From: Flavitalea plasmicola
GTDB lineage: Bacteria > Bacteroidota > Bacteroidia > Chitinophagales > Chitinophagaceae
Direction: 5' to 3'
Length of the DNA: 64,000 nt
Assembly: GCF_030546645.1 (NCBI RefSeq)
Contig: NZ_JAUOTO010000006.1
Location: 1 to 64,000, forward strand
Shown here: positions 7,183 through 18,000 of the stretch, one piece after another
How the letters are laid out: each line of letters begins with the position of its first letter
Numbering within the stretch: the stretch's first letter is position 1
Notes under the pieces: generated by a model
What the model was told of the DNA's origin: nothing
The model's input: only the letters and a program-made list of their open reading frames with translations
The model's database searches: none
Made by a program: the position numbers and the translations under genes

Positions 7183-9347
7183 TTATAGCTTATTCGGGTT
7201 AAATATTATTGGAGTAAATAATTCACTAGTCTTTTCTGGTGAAAGGCCAGTTAAAGTAGCGTGATTAGGACTTTTCCCTGACGTCTTGATGACATCTCCA
7301 CCTGCAGCTCGTACTTCACCTACAGTTGTGGTCCCAATTTTATTATGGGGAAGGGGTGCTGCTAGTTCTTTAACTGAACACGTTCCACACTCAACTGAAA
7401 TTCCTGTAACTCCTTCTGGATGCGTACCTGTTCCTTTCGCAATCGACTCGGGCGTATTTAAGCCACCTCGAACGACATTTGCGTTATCCGGCAACTTCTC
7501 AATTACCTTTTCTCCCGCCTTTTCAGCTGCTTTCTCTCCTGTTTTTGCAATTGCCCTTTCGCTAGCTTTTGCAACGGCACCTACAACTTTTCCCAGAGGT
7601 ATTAAAGTTATTGCCGCTTCAGCCCCTGATGCAACTCTAGATTTATTCGCAGAAAAGTTACTTTCAACACTCTTACCAGTAACCGTTTCTACAAATGGAG
7701 TTACTGGGTTTACATATGTATTTATTATCCGAGCATCCGTGACTGCAGCGTTATAAAGACCAGTTGCCACATATTTCACTCCATTCCAAAATGCCTTGCA
7801 ACAAGCTTCTCCTTCATCCCCTAAAGGATCATTATATCGAAGGGGATCATTATTCATAGCCCCATATGGTGTTACTCCCTCATATCCTTGATCGATTTTG
7901 GAATCTATCTGCCACCATCTACCCAACTGAGGATCCAATTCCCTTAACTGCGTCTCATACATTTCCAACCCACTTCCATCCGAAAACTCCTTATTCTGCA
8001 ACTCCGATCCTTTATTATACCGATATTTATTCTCCGCATAATTCGCCTTTAACGCCTTATCCGATATCCCTCCCATCGTCAGCCCAAATGGATAATATTG
8101 CGTCTCTTCCAGCAATGGCCCTGTGTAGTGCGTTACACTTAGATTATCAAAGAACACCGAGACGTTCTTCGTCTCATTCAGCAGGTAAATATAAAATATC
8201 CGTTCTTCTTTATTCTTATTGTGTCCGTCGCCAGGGACATTAGGTTATCTGCCGCTCCTACGCCCAACGCTCCGCTGGCGGATTGGTCATAATTGAACTG
8301 GTTATCCAGGGCTATATAGTTCAAATAGGCCTTCGGATACACAGGCGGCGTAGGGTTCTTATCATTCCGGAAGGCATTGACGCCACCCAGGAGGGGACTG
8401 GTAGAAGTATTGCTCAGCGTACCGTAATCACCCTTGGCACCTCCTACCATAGAGATAATACCATTGGCCAGTGAGCTCAGTGCATCTGTCGTGGCATCCG
8501 TCGTGCCTGTGGATGTCTGTCCGGACTTCCAGAAAGAATTGACGCCTACCCGGTACAAATCACCCGCCATTACTTTCAGGATGATCGCCGGTCCTTCATG
8601 CGGCGTATTGCCATTGATCCGGCAGACAGAGTCATTCGGGTTGGTCACGGCCGTTCCGAAGGGATTGGGGCCGGAGCTGCCATTGACATAATAGCTCCAT
8701 ACATTGGACTGCGGTACATTGTAGAATAGCTTGTTTTCCGTAGCCCTGTACGCCGCCTCCATCGTGGCCATATATTGTGCCGTGTCGCGCTGCTGCGTCA
8801 GCACTTCTCTTGTATTGCCCAGGTGGTCCTTCTCAAAGAAGTCATATTCCCATTTGTAGCCGGTCGTGCCATTGACGTACCGATGGAAAGCCCACCTTAT
8901 TCTTCCTTCTTCGTGACCTACGAATTGCAACGTGTCAATGCCAGCGGCAGGGGTGATAATCGTATCTCCCTGCTGGTACACGAAGCCATTCATATACAGC
9001 GTGGTCGTAGCGTGTTTGGACAGGCTGTCCATCGTCACTTTGGCGAGCTTATTGCCTCCCGCATCGTAGGTATAGATGATGTCGCCTTTACTCTTGATAT
9101 GTACCTTTTGTGGTAGGTTCAGGTGATTATAGGTGATGGGGCTGATTCCCTTGTTAAAGTCCGTGATCATGTTGCCGTTCTGATCGTACGTATAATCCAC
9201 GGACCCTTTGCCATTGGGATTGTAATGAAAATCCCCCAGGGTAGAGTTTTGGTTGTTGGTGCCGTCCGTTACGCCCAGCAGCCTATTGCTGATCCCGCTG
9301 TAGTTATAGGAATAGGTTAGGGAATCGATGGTGGAGGAAGTGGTGAC
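7183..9347 (-). pseudogene. Orphan Rhs cassette: truncated core with 1-base frameshift and a DPLG-type tip
   Basis: Core DNA nearly identical to the full Rhs gene begins at 9347, at the same point as the other orphan cassettes. Near 8193 one base is missing compared with the sister copies (aaatataaaatatcc against aaatatacaaatatcc), which breaks the frame between [10 protein letters not shown] and the [12 protein letters not shown] segment. The core ends in NDPLGD rather than DPDG. The tip contains a helical alanine/lysine-rich pretoxin and a last domain with [16 protein letters not shown] and [18 protein letters not shown]. The catalytic type is not recognised; the RGG segment could hint at an ADP-ribosyltransferase-like fold, but this is weak. 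No start codon or promoter is seen, and the cassette is likely silent. Confidence 0.75.
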
Positions 9348-9383
9348 TGAGTGGAGTAATAGATGTGCTGGTGTATGTTTTTC

Positions 9384-10095
9384 AGGGCGTGCCCCTTCGG
9401 GTCAGGCCGTTCGCTTGTAGTCCTCGGCCTTTGGCCTGCGGGCTACCGCTGCCATCCTTCACGCTGGTAGCAGTTAAGTGTTAAACGGTCTTCTGCATCC
9501 TGTGCTTCTTTCCTTCTTTTTTCGCCGGGCAGCCCTAACCGCTACGCCGCTGTATTTTGGGTACCAATCAATATTGGAACTTCATTCAGCGGGTTTTCTA
9601 TTTGGCGATTGTAGCTGAATCTCCTCGCCCAAAATAAGGCGTCTCCGCGGCAGGGCTGACCCTGGCAGGTACTGTGTGCAGGTGCGGTATTTATTGCGGG
9701 AGAGATTGCAATCGATGTAAGGAAATTTCTTGGGCTGCATTTCTTTTCTCCGACCGATGGCACGATGTGTTGCTTTATGCCCCGCTGCTGAATTTTACCG
9801 CGCTACTCCCTGGTTGTGCTTCTCCAAACAGTGGTAAAATAAGGCAGCGGAGACCTGGTTAAGTGAATGCAGGCTGTTTCCGGCGGATGCAGCAACGACC
9901 TATTAGTCATATAAGCCGGAATGTCTTTCGGAGCCTACGATGTGCCATTGCTTTTTTGGAAAGTATAAACCATGTGTCGTGGCAAAAAAACAAACCCCTC
10001 CTTTGCTGTGCGAGGGGATTTATTTTTTTTACCACAAATACAATTATGTATGTTATACTTACTCATCAAAAAGGAGCTGAATTACACATCACGGA
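9384..10095. repeat. Dispersed composite palindromic repeat, copy 3
   Basis: This is a complete copy lying between the first orphan cassette and the immunity gene of the full Rhs gene. Its second inverted repeat is clear here: CTGCTGAATTTTACC near 9784 pairs with GGTAAAATAAGGCAGCGG near 9834. The right part carries a terminator-like hairpin (9995-10030) and ends at AATTACACATCA, the same end as copy 4. About 330 bases at its left are nearly identical to copy 2. No convincing gene is present. Confidence 0.8.
9995..10030 (+). terminator. Terminator-like hairpin at the right end of repeat copy 3
   Basis: CCCCTC pairs with GAGGGG across an 11-base loop and is followed by ATTTATTTTTTTT. The same structure is kept in copy 4 (23515-23548) with changes in the loop only, which suggests selection on the stem. 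Read on the plus strand it would stop transcripts coming from inside the repeat. Confidence 0.5.
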
Positions 10096-10215
10096 GACCA
10101 GGTCTTACCCATGCTAACCGAATTATTGAGAATTTTCCTCACGAGTAGGATTCACATTTATCTGGTATCTTCGCACTAGAAAAAGAAATAAAAAATTATA
10201 TCCTTTAAGAAGTAT

Positions 10216-10896
10216 ATGTCTTACTATATCATAGAGCCTGCATGCAATACCATTGAAACAGGTTCTCAATACCCGCAAGTACAAGAAATGGGGCCAGACT
10301 ATGATTACAAAGCAGGTAATTCTGTATACGCCTTATCAAGATGTGTATACAACTTTCCTGATTTTGTGCCAAATTTGGACTATTTCGTTGTCAAAGGAAA
10401 GGCAAAATTAACCGATCTTTTAAGTGTTGCTCCAATCAATGGAGGGCTTTTGATCAGTAGTAGGTTTAAAGAATTGCTAGAAAATTTCAGCCTCGTATCA
10501 CACCGATTTTATCCTTCAAAAGTTTCCTATAAACGAACTTTCTATGAATACTATTGGATGCATATTATTTCCAACTTAACGGACCTCGTTGATTACCCAG
10601 CATCTACCTTTTTTACGTATTTTAATTATACTCACAACTTAGGATATACTGCCGTTTCCTCTAAAGAAGATTATTTATTCCAGAAAAGTGAAATCAAAAA
10701 AAACAATCCGGGTAAATCAATCACTCTTTGGGCAGAGAAAATAAAATTAAGCGATCATTTCGATAAATCGCTCGATTTATTTGAAATAAGCAGCTTTGAT
10801 AGTAATTTTTACATCAGTGAGCAATTGAAGGCTGCGATCATTTCAATAAACCTAACAGGATGTAATATAAAACCGGCTACCAATCTTTTAGTTTAA
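10216..10896 (+). CDS. Candidate immunity protein (Imm11/DUF1629-like), convergent with Rhs
   Basis: A 226-residue protein with no signal peptide, starting MSYYIIEPACNTIETG. The middle segment GLLISSRFKELLENFSLVSH and the following HRFYPSKVSYKRTFYEYY match the general look of the Imm11/DUF1629 immunity family, where a helix ending in a conserved serine/arginine region precedes an aromatic stretch. This assignment is from memory and tentative. The gene is on the opposite strand to the full-length Rhs gene and the two stop codons overlap by 4 bases. It is the only gene next to that toxin tip, so it is the best immunity candidate. It would have its own promoter, keeping immunity independent of toxin expression. 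Confidence 0.6.
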   Translation: MSYYIIEPACNTIETGSQYPQVQEMGPDYDYKAGNSVYALSRCVYNFPDFVPNLDYFVVKGKAKLTDLLSVAPINGGLLISSRFKELLENFSLVSHRFYPSKVSYKRTFYEYYWMHIISNLTDLVDYPASTFFTYFNYTHNLGYTAVSSKEDYLFQKSEIKKNNPGKSITLWAEKIKLSDHFDKSLDLFEISSFDSNFYISEQLKAAIISINLTGCNIKPATNLLV

Positions 10897-13800
10897 GTAA
10901 CTCTAGGAGGAAAAAGTGGTTGATAAACTTTGACTTTTATTATTCTCGGCGCATTAGGGTCTATCCTATTAACGTTCGTTGCATCTGGAGCATTTGTTGT
11001 CTTAACATCCTTGAATAGATCATTTATCTTCTTTAAAGGGTTATTGTTTATTAAATCTTTCGTTTCTTTGACTGCGTTTCTAACAAAATCCAGTTGTTCT
11101 TGCGGACTTGCATCAGGGTTATCTTTTCTAAATTCGTTTAACTTTCTGGCCATTTCTTTGTTATAATCCGGATGATTCCCATGGCGTCCTTGCCCTGTCG
11201 ACTTACTGAACCTTTCTACATCAACTTTATTCTCTTTACCCTCAAATTTGAAACCCTCGTCTCTAGCTACTTCTACGGTTGGATCTTTTTTTAATTGTCG
11301 AGGCATAACGTGATGCTCCTGAGTAGATTCTGCGGCTTCTTTTGCCAAATCAGCTCCTGTCCTAACTACATTTTCCAATACAGGTCCCCGTGTGATGACA
11401 GAATTATTTTCTGCTAATGCTAATAAAGGACCCCACCATTCCAAGCCTTCGAAATCGATTCCATTTATAGGCTTATTTTCTGCATACGCGTATGTGCTAT
11501 TGTATACGTAATTAGCTGATAGTGGGTCGATTTGGAAAAACCGACCAATTTGCGGATCATGACTTCTGTATCTAAATTGATACCAATCCAAACCAAGATC
11601 GTCATCAAGTAATTGGCCGACAAACTTGTTTTTATTTTCAGCATATTGTGATTTCAATGCCTTATCCGATATCCCCGCCATCGCCAACCCAAACGGATAA
11701 TAATTCGTCTCTTCCAGCAACGGTCCCGTATAATGCGTTACGCTTAGGTTATCAAAGAACACCGAGACATTCTTCGTCTCATTCAGCAGGTAAATATACA
11801 AATATCCGTTCTTTTTGATCCGGATAGTATCCGTGGCCAGCGACATCAGATTGTCTGCCGCTCCCACGCCCAGCGCCCCGCTGGCGGACTGGTCATAATT
11901 GAACTGGTTATCCAGGGCTATATAGTTCAAATAGGCTTTCGGATATACGGGAGGTGTGGGGTTCTTGTCATTCCGGAAAGCATTGACACCGCCCAGCAAC
12001 GGACTGGTCGAACTATTGCTCAGCGTACCATAATCTCCCTTGGCGCCTCCTACCATGGAAATAATACCATTAGCCAGTGAGCTCAGTACATCTGTCGTAG
12101 CATCCGTCGTCCCCGTAGAGGTCTGTCCGGATTTCCAGAAAGAATTAACACCCACCCGGTAGAGGTCGCCCGCCATCACTTTTAGGATGATCGCCGGTCC
12201 TTCATGCGGCGTATTACCATTGATCCGGCAGACCGAGTCATTGGGGTTGGTGACGGCGGTGCCGAAGGGGTTAGGCCCGGAACTTCCATTGACATAATAG
12301 CTCCATACATTCGTCAGCGGTATATTGTAGAATAGCTTGTTTTCTGTAGCCCTGTACGCCGCCTCCATGGTGGCCATGTATTGCGCGGTGTCGCGTTGTT
12401 GCGTTAACACTTCCCTTGTATTGCCCAGGTGGTCCTTCTCGAAGAAGTCATATTCCCATTTGTAACCTGTAGATCCGTTGACATACCGATGGAAAGCCCA
12501 CCTTGCTCTTCCCTCTTCATGACCGACAAATTGCAAGGTGTCAATGCCGGTATTGGGAGTGATGATCGTGTCGCCCTGCTGGTACACAAAGCCGTTCATA
12601 TACAGTGTGGTCGTGGCGTGTTTGGACAGGCTGTCCATCGTCACTTTGGCGAGCTTATTGCCTCCCGCATCGTAGGTATAGATGATGTCGCCTTTGCTCT
12701 TGATGTGTACCTTTTGTGGTAAGTTCAAGTGATTGTAGGTAATGGGGCTGATCCCTTTGTTAAAGTCCGTGATCATGTTGCCGTTCTGATCGTACGTATA
12801 ATCCACGGACCCTTTTCCATTGGGATTGTAGTGAAAATCTCCCAGGGTAGAGTTTTGGTTATTGGTGCCGTCCGTTACCCCTAGGAGCCGGTTGCTGATG
12901 CCGCTGAAGTTGTAGGAATATGAGAGGGAGTCGATGGTTGAGGAAGTGGTAACAGTCAGACCCCGCTGCTTCATGGCGAGGATGTTGCCATTGGCATCAT
13001 AAGACAGGCCACTGACACTGAAGTCGACACCAGCGGATTTATTGAAAACGCTGCCGGTATACTGGTTGAAGTCGGCGCCTGCTAGCCGATTCAAATTGTC
13101 GTACGTAAAATCATACTTTCTATTAATACCGTCGCCTCCCCCCTTCCAGATCGTGCCACTGATATTTCCATTGAGTGCAGGATTTGCATAGGTGTTGCCG
13201 GTAACATCGGTGGCTTTGTCATACCCCAGTTCCATCCCGAAGTAATTCCGGGAGTAAGCGCTCGTGCTCGTGAGGTAATTCTTGTTGATGCTGGTCAGCC
13301 AGCCACGAATATTATAGGCACACGCGAGGCTGTCCACCTGGTTGCCGAGGTATTTGTTCTTTAATTGGCCCAGCTCGTCATATTGCACGCTGTCGATCAG
13401 TTGATCGCCTGTGCCGTCAATGTTCTTGAGTATGTTTTTCAATCGGCCGGCAGCATCATAGCTCATTTTTGTGGATACGGTATGGTACTGGGTAGACGTT
13501 CCTGCCTTTTTATGCCCCAACAATGTCCGCAAAGTTTTGCCGCTAAAATCATACTGCGTGGTAAGGGTATCGATCCCGTTCCGGTAATTGGTGCTCTGCG
13601 CCTGGATCACCCGTCCATGGTCGTCATAAAAGTTCACCGAATACAGGTATTGCGCTGGCGAGGAAGCCAGTACTTTTGTCATGCTTCCCGTAGTCATGCC
13701 GGTGGTAATTGCATAAGAGGTCATTGGCACCGCATAGGCCGGCGATGTGTTATAAGCGGTATAGAACAAGCTGGCATCCTGGGTACGGTTGGCAGCCATG

Positions 13801-15047
13801 GTGGCGCTTAAGCCGGAACCAGAACTACTGACCCATGCATAGTCATCGTAAAAGGTCTGTGTCAGCACTTCATAATTCGAGGCGGTATTGGGATAGCTAA
13901 CGCTATTATATGCCAGGGTCTGGTGATAGGTCCGGTCATTGGCATCTGTTAAAAGACCGGTCCGCCAGGGGCGGTTAAGACTGTCATACTCCGTCACCAT
14001 CCATTTCGCCGGACTTTGCGTCCGCAGGTTGCCATCCTGTGTCATGATCAGCCGGTCCCGGGCATCATACACCATCCATACCTCTCCTGCACCCGGGACA
14101 TCCTTAATGATCATCCGATTGCGGCCGTCATATTCATACCGGAAGCAAAGCTCATTTACTGCCAGGGGACCATACGTACCGCCGAAAACCCAACTATTAG
14201 CCCCCAGCCACTCTACTGCCCTGGGCTGGATGACAAAACGAAGATTGTCCAGGTCGTCGTAAACGTAGTAAGTACAAAGCCAGCCGCTATGCCCTGCTGC
14301 AGGCGTGTTCCACAGCTGCACCTTTTTCAATACGACATGCCCTTCCTTGTCCTTGTATTCCCATACCTGGTGCCCTTGCTCGTCGGTTGTTCCATTTTTA
14401 AACAACAAACCAGCTCCATACATAGCAGTGGTCGTGGGCGTGCTGCCCGCAGCAGCGGCGATATTCCAGATACGAACACTATCCGTGGCCGTGTTCACCT
14501 GGTATTGGCTGGATACGCCCTTGTTATTGCCCACCCAGCTATTGCCGGGCGCATAGGTGGTGAGCACCCGGTTCAAGGGCGACGCTTCATAATCCGTCTT
14601 TCCGTAGTAATAAGTTTCACCGGGGTATTGTACGGCCCCGAAAGCCGCTTGCTGCTGGAAAGGGTCCATCTTTAAATTGCCATCGCTCACCTGGTCGTCT
14701 GACTGGTAGGCATTCGCCACGAAAGGCAGATATTTCAGCTGTTCCCTTCCAAATGCGTCATAGACAACGGGCGACACCAGGTCCTTGCCGGAAGGGCTCA
14801 TTTGTTTGACCACAGTCTGCAAGGGCCTACCCAGACCATCGAAGTATTGGGTGGTCTGGTTAACGCCTGTCAGCGGCAGGGACACCAGCGCAGCGGGATC
14901 CTTTTCCGGCGCCTTTGCATCCCAAGCCCGCACATAATTTACCTTGATGGTGGTGGGATAAGGGGTCTGGGCCTGGCTATTACTAAAAATTGCAAGGGTC
15001 GCCGTCAGCGCGCATCCTCTTATCAATATTTTTCTGATCAGTTGCAT
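10893..15047 (-). CDS. Full-length Rhs protein with AHH-type nuclease tip
   Basis: 1384 residues. A signal peptide covers about residues 1-26 (ending SNSQAQ). Next comes a DUF6443-like N-terminal domain (VNYVRAWDAKAP, YFDGLGRPLQTVVKQ, YDAFGREQLKYLPF), many YD-type repeats, and an Rhs core ending in a variant DFEGLEW segment near residue 1205 instead of DPDG. The tip has EHHVMPRQL at about 1244 and GRHGNHPDYN at about 1288, the HH and distal HxxxxN signatures of the AHH branch of the HNH/Endo VII nucleases, so DNA cleavage is predicted. It is the last gene of an operon with two exported proteins (33-base gap). Other cassettes downstream share its core and can supply alternative tips. Confidence 0.85.
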   Translation of the reverse strand: MQLIRKILIRGCALTATLAIFSNSQAQTPYPTTIKVNYVRAWDAKAPEKDPAALVSLPLTGVNQTTQYFDGLGRPLQTVVKQMSPSGKDLVSPVVYDAFGREQLKYLPFVANAYQSDDQVSDGNLKMDPFQQQAAFGAVQYPGETYYYGKTDYEASPLNRVLTTYAPGNSWVGNNKGVSSQYQVNTATDSVRIWNIAAAAGSTPTTTAMYGAGLLFKNGTTDEQGHQVWEYKDKEGHVVLKKVQLWNTPAAGHSGWLCTYYVYDDLDNLRFVIQPRAVEWLGANSWVFGGTYGPLAVNELCFRYEYDGRNRMIIKDVPGAGEVWMVYDARDRLIMTQDGNLRTQSPAKWMVTEYDSLNRPWRTGLLTDANDRTYHQTLAYNSVSYPNTASNYEVLTQTFYDDYAWVSSSGSGLSATMAANRTQDASLFYTAYNTSPAYAVPMTSYAITTGMTTGSMTKVLASSPAQYLYSVNFYDDHGRVIQAQSTNYRNGIDTLTTQYDFSGKTLRTLLGHKKAGTSTQYHTVSTKMSYDAAGRLKNILKNIDGTGDQLIDSVQYDELGQLKNKYLGNQVDSLACAYNIRGWLTSINKNYLTSTSAYSRNYFGMELGYDKATDVTGNTYANPALNGNISGTIWKGGGDGINRKYDFTYDNLNRLAGADFNQYTGSVFNKSAGVDFSVSGLSYDANGNILAMKQRGLTVTTSSTIDSLSYSYNFSGISNRLLGVTDGTNNQNSTLGDFHYNPNGKGSVDYTYDQNGNMITDFNKGISPITYNHLNLPQKVHIKSKGDIIYTYDAGGNKLAKVTMDSLSKHATTTLYMNGFVYQQGDTIITPNTGIDTLQFVGHEEGRARWAFHRYVNGSTGYKWEYDFFEKDHLGNTREVLTQQRDTAQYMATMEAAYRATENKLFYNIPLTNVWSYYVNGSSGPNPFGTAVTNPNDSVCRINGNTPHEGPAIILKVMAGDLYRVGVNSFWKSGQTSTGTTDATTDVLSSLANGIISMVGGAKGDYGTLSNSSTSPLLGGVNAFRNDKNPTPPVYPKAYLNYIALDNQFNYDQSASGALGVGAADNLMSLATDTIRIKKNGYLYIYLLNETKNVSVFFDNLSVTHYTGPLLEETNYYPFGLAMAGISDKALKSQYAENKNKFVGQLLDDDLGLDWYQFRYRSHDPQIGRFFQIDPLSANYVYNSTYAYAENKPINGIDFEGLEWWGPLLALAENNSVITRGPVLENVVRTGADLAKEAAESTQEHHVMPRQLKKDPTVEVARDEGFKFEGKENKVDVERFSKSTGQGRHGNHPDYNKEMARKLNEFRKDNPDASPQEQLDFVRNAVKETKDLINNNPLKKINDLFKDVKTTNAPDATNVNRIDPNAPRIIKVKVYQPLFPPRVT

Positions 15048-15080
15048 GGGTAATGCTTAAAAGTTTATATCCTGATATTC

Positions 15081-18000
15081 TTAATGTAATTGTTGTCCGT
15101 CCAGGTAAAGCGTCCAGCCTTTGGCAAGCAGCGTGCTGACTGCCGTATCGGACGAGGACGATCGTCCCGATCCACCGGAGCTGATGTATAGGAATCCACC
15201 GTTCACAGACTGCCCGCTGCCCGATGCAACCTGGTTAAAAATGCCGTCCACCACAGGTTGTGGGATAGGGATCTCCGCGTTACCCGTGGGATCATTGGAA
15301 TAATGAGGTCTTCCGGGTATGATATAGAGATAATTAAGTTCCTTCAAGCCACTCAGATCCTCTCTGTTCCACTGCGCATCCGTGAGAGACAGGAATTGTA
15401 AATGTTTGAACCAGGTATTCCAATCGCTTTTGAGTCGGCTGATCTTAAACGTAGAGTCGAAATAACACGCCAGGTTATTCCTTGCCAGCTGGATGGACTG
15501 AAGGTCCGGGTTGCCGGCCATGAAGTCCTGCTGATAGCTGAGGTTTTGAATGGTAGTCGTTCCGCCATCACCCGTATTGAGGTGAAAATCATTGATCGAA
15601 TGAATGGATGTCCAGTTGGAGACATTAGCGACGGTTGACATGGATGCCTGCTGATAGGAGCTGCTGCCAAACTGCTTCATGTGCTGCGGAAGATTGCCCC
15701 GGAAATTTTTCAGTTTGGAAAGGCTGGTAGCCGACGCATTCACATTGTCCAGGTATTGGGTCTCTTCCGCATCATTGTGATAAAAGGTCAGGGTCTTCAG
15801 GCTCGTGTCAGCATAGGTATGCACCAGGTATAAGGCGCTACTCCCTTTCTGGATGGTGTTAGCAGGCAAGGGATTTATGATGTCACCAGGATTGGGTGGC
15901 AGCCGAACACTGGCGCCATCGCCAAAATCAACATAGCACCCATTTATATTCCGTACCCCATCGATTTGGTTCCACGAAAGGTCCACTTTGTGAAACCTGC
16001 ATCCTGTGATAGCGGGTAGAGCTTTTCCTGCATTTAACGTCAGCTGAAAATGCATGGAATCCCCTCCGGCGGATAAAGTTCCCCTGTTGGCATTGGCTGT
16101 ATCCGCATTCCACCTGGTAATAAATCTGGCCTGGTTGGACGCCGTGTCCAGTAGTTTGCCATTGGCATTGAAGACGCCCACCGGGTAGCTGAGGGTACCC
16201 GTGCCCGCCAGGTTCGTCATGGATAGTATATAGCAGTTGGTGCCGCAACGGGTAGACGCCTGATACTGGTATTCGTATTGCTTCACAATATTGCCGTCCA
16301 TGTCCCGGATTCGGAGGAGGCGTTGAAGACCGTCGTATTCATAATAAGTTAACCGGCTGCTGATATCGCATTGGCTGGTCATGCCGACCAAGGGGTCGTA
16401 GGCATAAGTGGTCATCTGTGCTCCCTGTGGATAGAGGCGCAATTCGTCGATGTTGCCAGTACCCGATATAATAATAGTCGTTTGTCCTGAAATCTTATGA
16501 ATATACAAAGTCCAACCATTTACAGTTTTACCCGTAATGGGATAACCATTTACCGTACCGGAAATGGCATAAGCTTGCGCATTCCTGGTCCAGTAGGAGA
16601 CAAAATACGTTTTCAATGAAGTTAAGGACGCTCTCGTAATGGCGCCATTAGACAAATTATACGACTTTCTTCCCGTGATTGCATATACCGTATCTCTGAG
16701 TGTTGATGGGATTGACCAGTTGCCGGCTCCATCAAATTCAAAGCTTGAATAAGCAATATCTTCCTGAGACCCGTTTTTCACTTCAGCTACTGGATATAAC
16801 TGGTTATAGTCCCACACATAACTGATAGGCTCGTCGCTGGATTTGGAAAAGGTAAGTGGGTTTCCCTTACTATCCATTGCCATGTATTGGGCTCTGGTCT
16901 CTGCCGGGTTATTTAATACCTGGGATTGACTGTTGGAGGGTGCTATGATATTATTACCCCAATCCTGGTAATTTGTCTTGCTAGATCTCACAAAAGCCCC
17001 TTTCACAGAATCTATCTTTTGGATGATCGGGTTTAATATATGACGTTGACCCATCGTTGAATATGGTGCAATCGAATTAAAATCATACGGGTACAGGAAA
17101 GATGACTGCCGCAAGCTTGCCTTACTATCTGTTGTTCTGGTGCGTGTCAACTGGTAAATTCCGGGCGTCTTGTCATAATAAAAGCTGTCCGTTGTAACTA
17201 TGCTATTGCCAAAGTCATCATAAAGCGTATTCTTTTTAGTTATCGGCTTGTCAAACCCCGTATAATGGCGTAAATAGGGGACTGTTCCTTGAGGAATATT
17301 ATATGGTCCATAATAGAAAGACACAGCACCCGCAGCCCCAAACCGGATCGCCACAATTACAACGGAATCATAAAAATCATCGGGAGGGCGAGGCGCAGAG
17401 CCATCACTGGTCAAAAATAACGACTGGTAGCTGATAAAGTCCGTGTTTATTTCTGCAACATAATCTTCCTGATTAGACCCAAGAAGGTGAGGTGAAATGC
17501 TATAGTAATCATAGTCCTCCTTACTAAGTATCGCATTGCCTTTGTATACCTTCCTGGACACTAATTTACCCCTAGTCCATTCTGATGGCGCATAGGCGGC
17601 GCTTTGCATATAGGAAAAATATTGAACAAATGTCGGTCTGACAAATGAATACTCGTAGTTTGTACGAAGCACATTCGTCGAATCACTCGTGCTGACATCG
17701 TATTCATCAACATATTGGTACCCACAATAAGAACCAGAGGTTGTTTCCAACGGCAGAACTGAATTTGAAAAATATCTTAATCCAGCTATAACGTTATTTG
17801 TAACTTTTTGCACATATTGAGGAAATGATGCCAATTTTCCTGAAGTATATCCGGTAGGCGTGGTATAAGTATATTTTTTGACTCTTGCCAGCACGTTATC
17901 CTGCGTATAGCTATTTATTTTTTTTATTCTCAGCCCACCTACATTGACCATATTTTTAGCAGTATCCAGTTCACGCCATTTTACCGAGAGCTGAAAGTTG

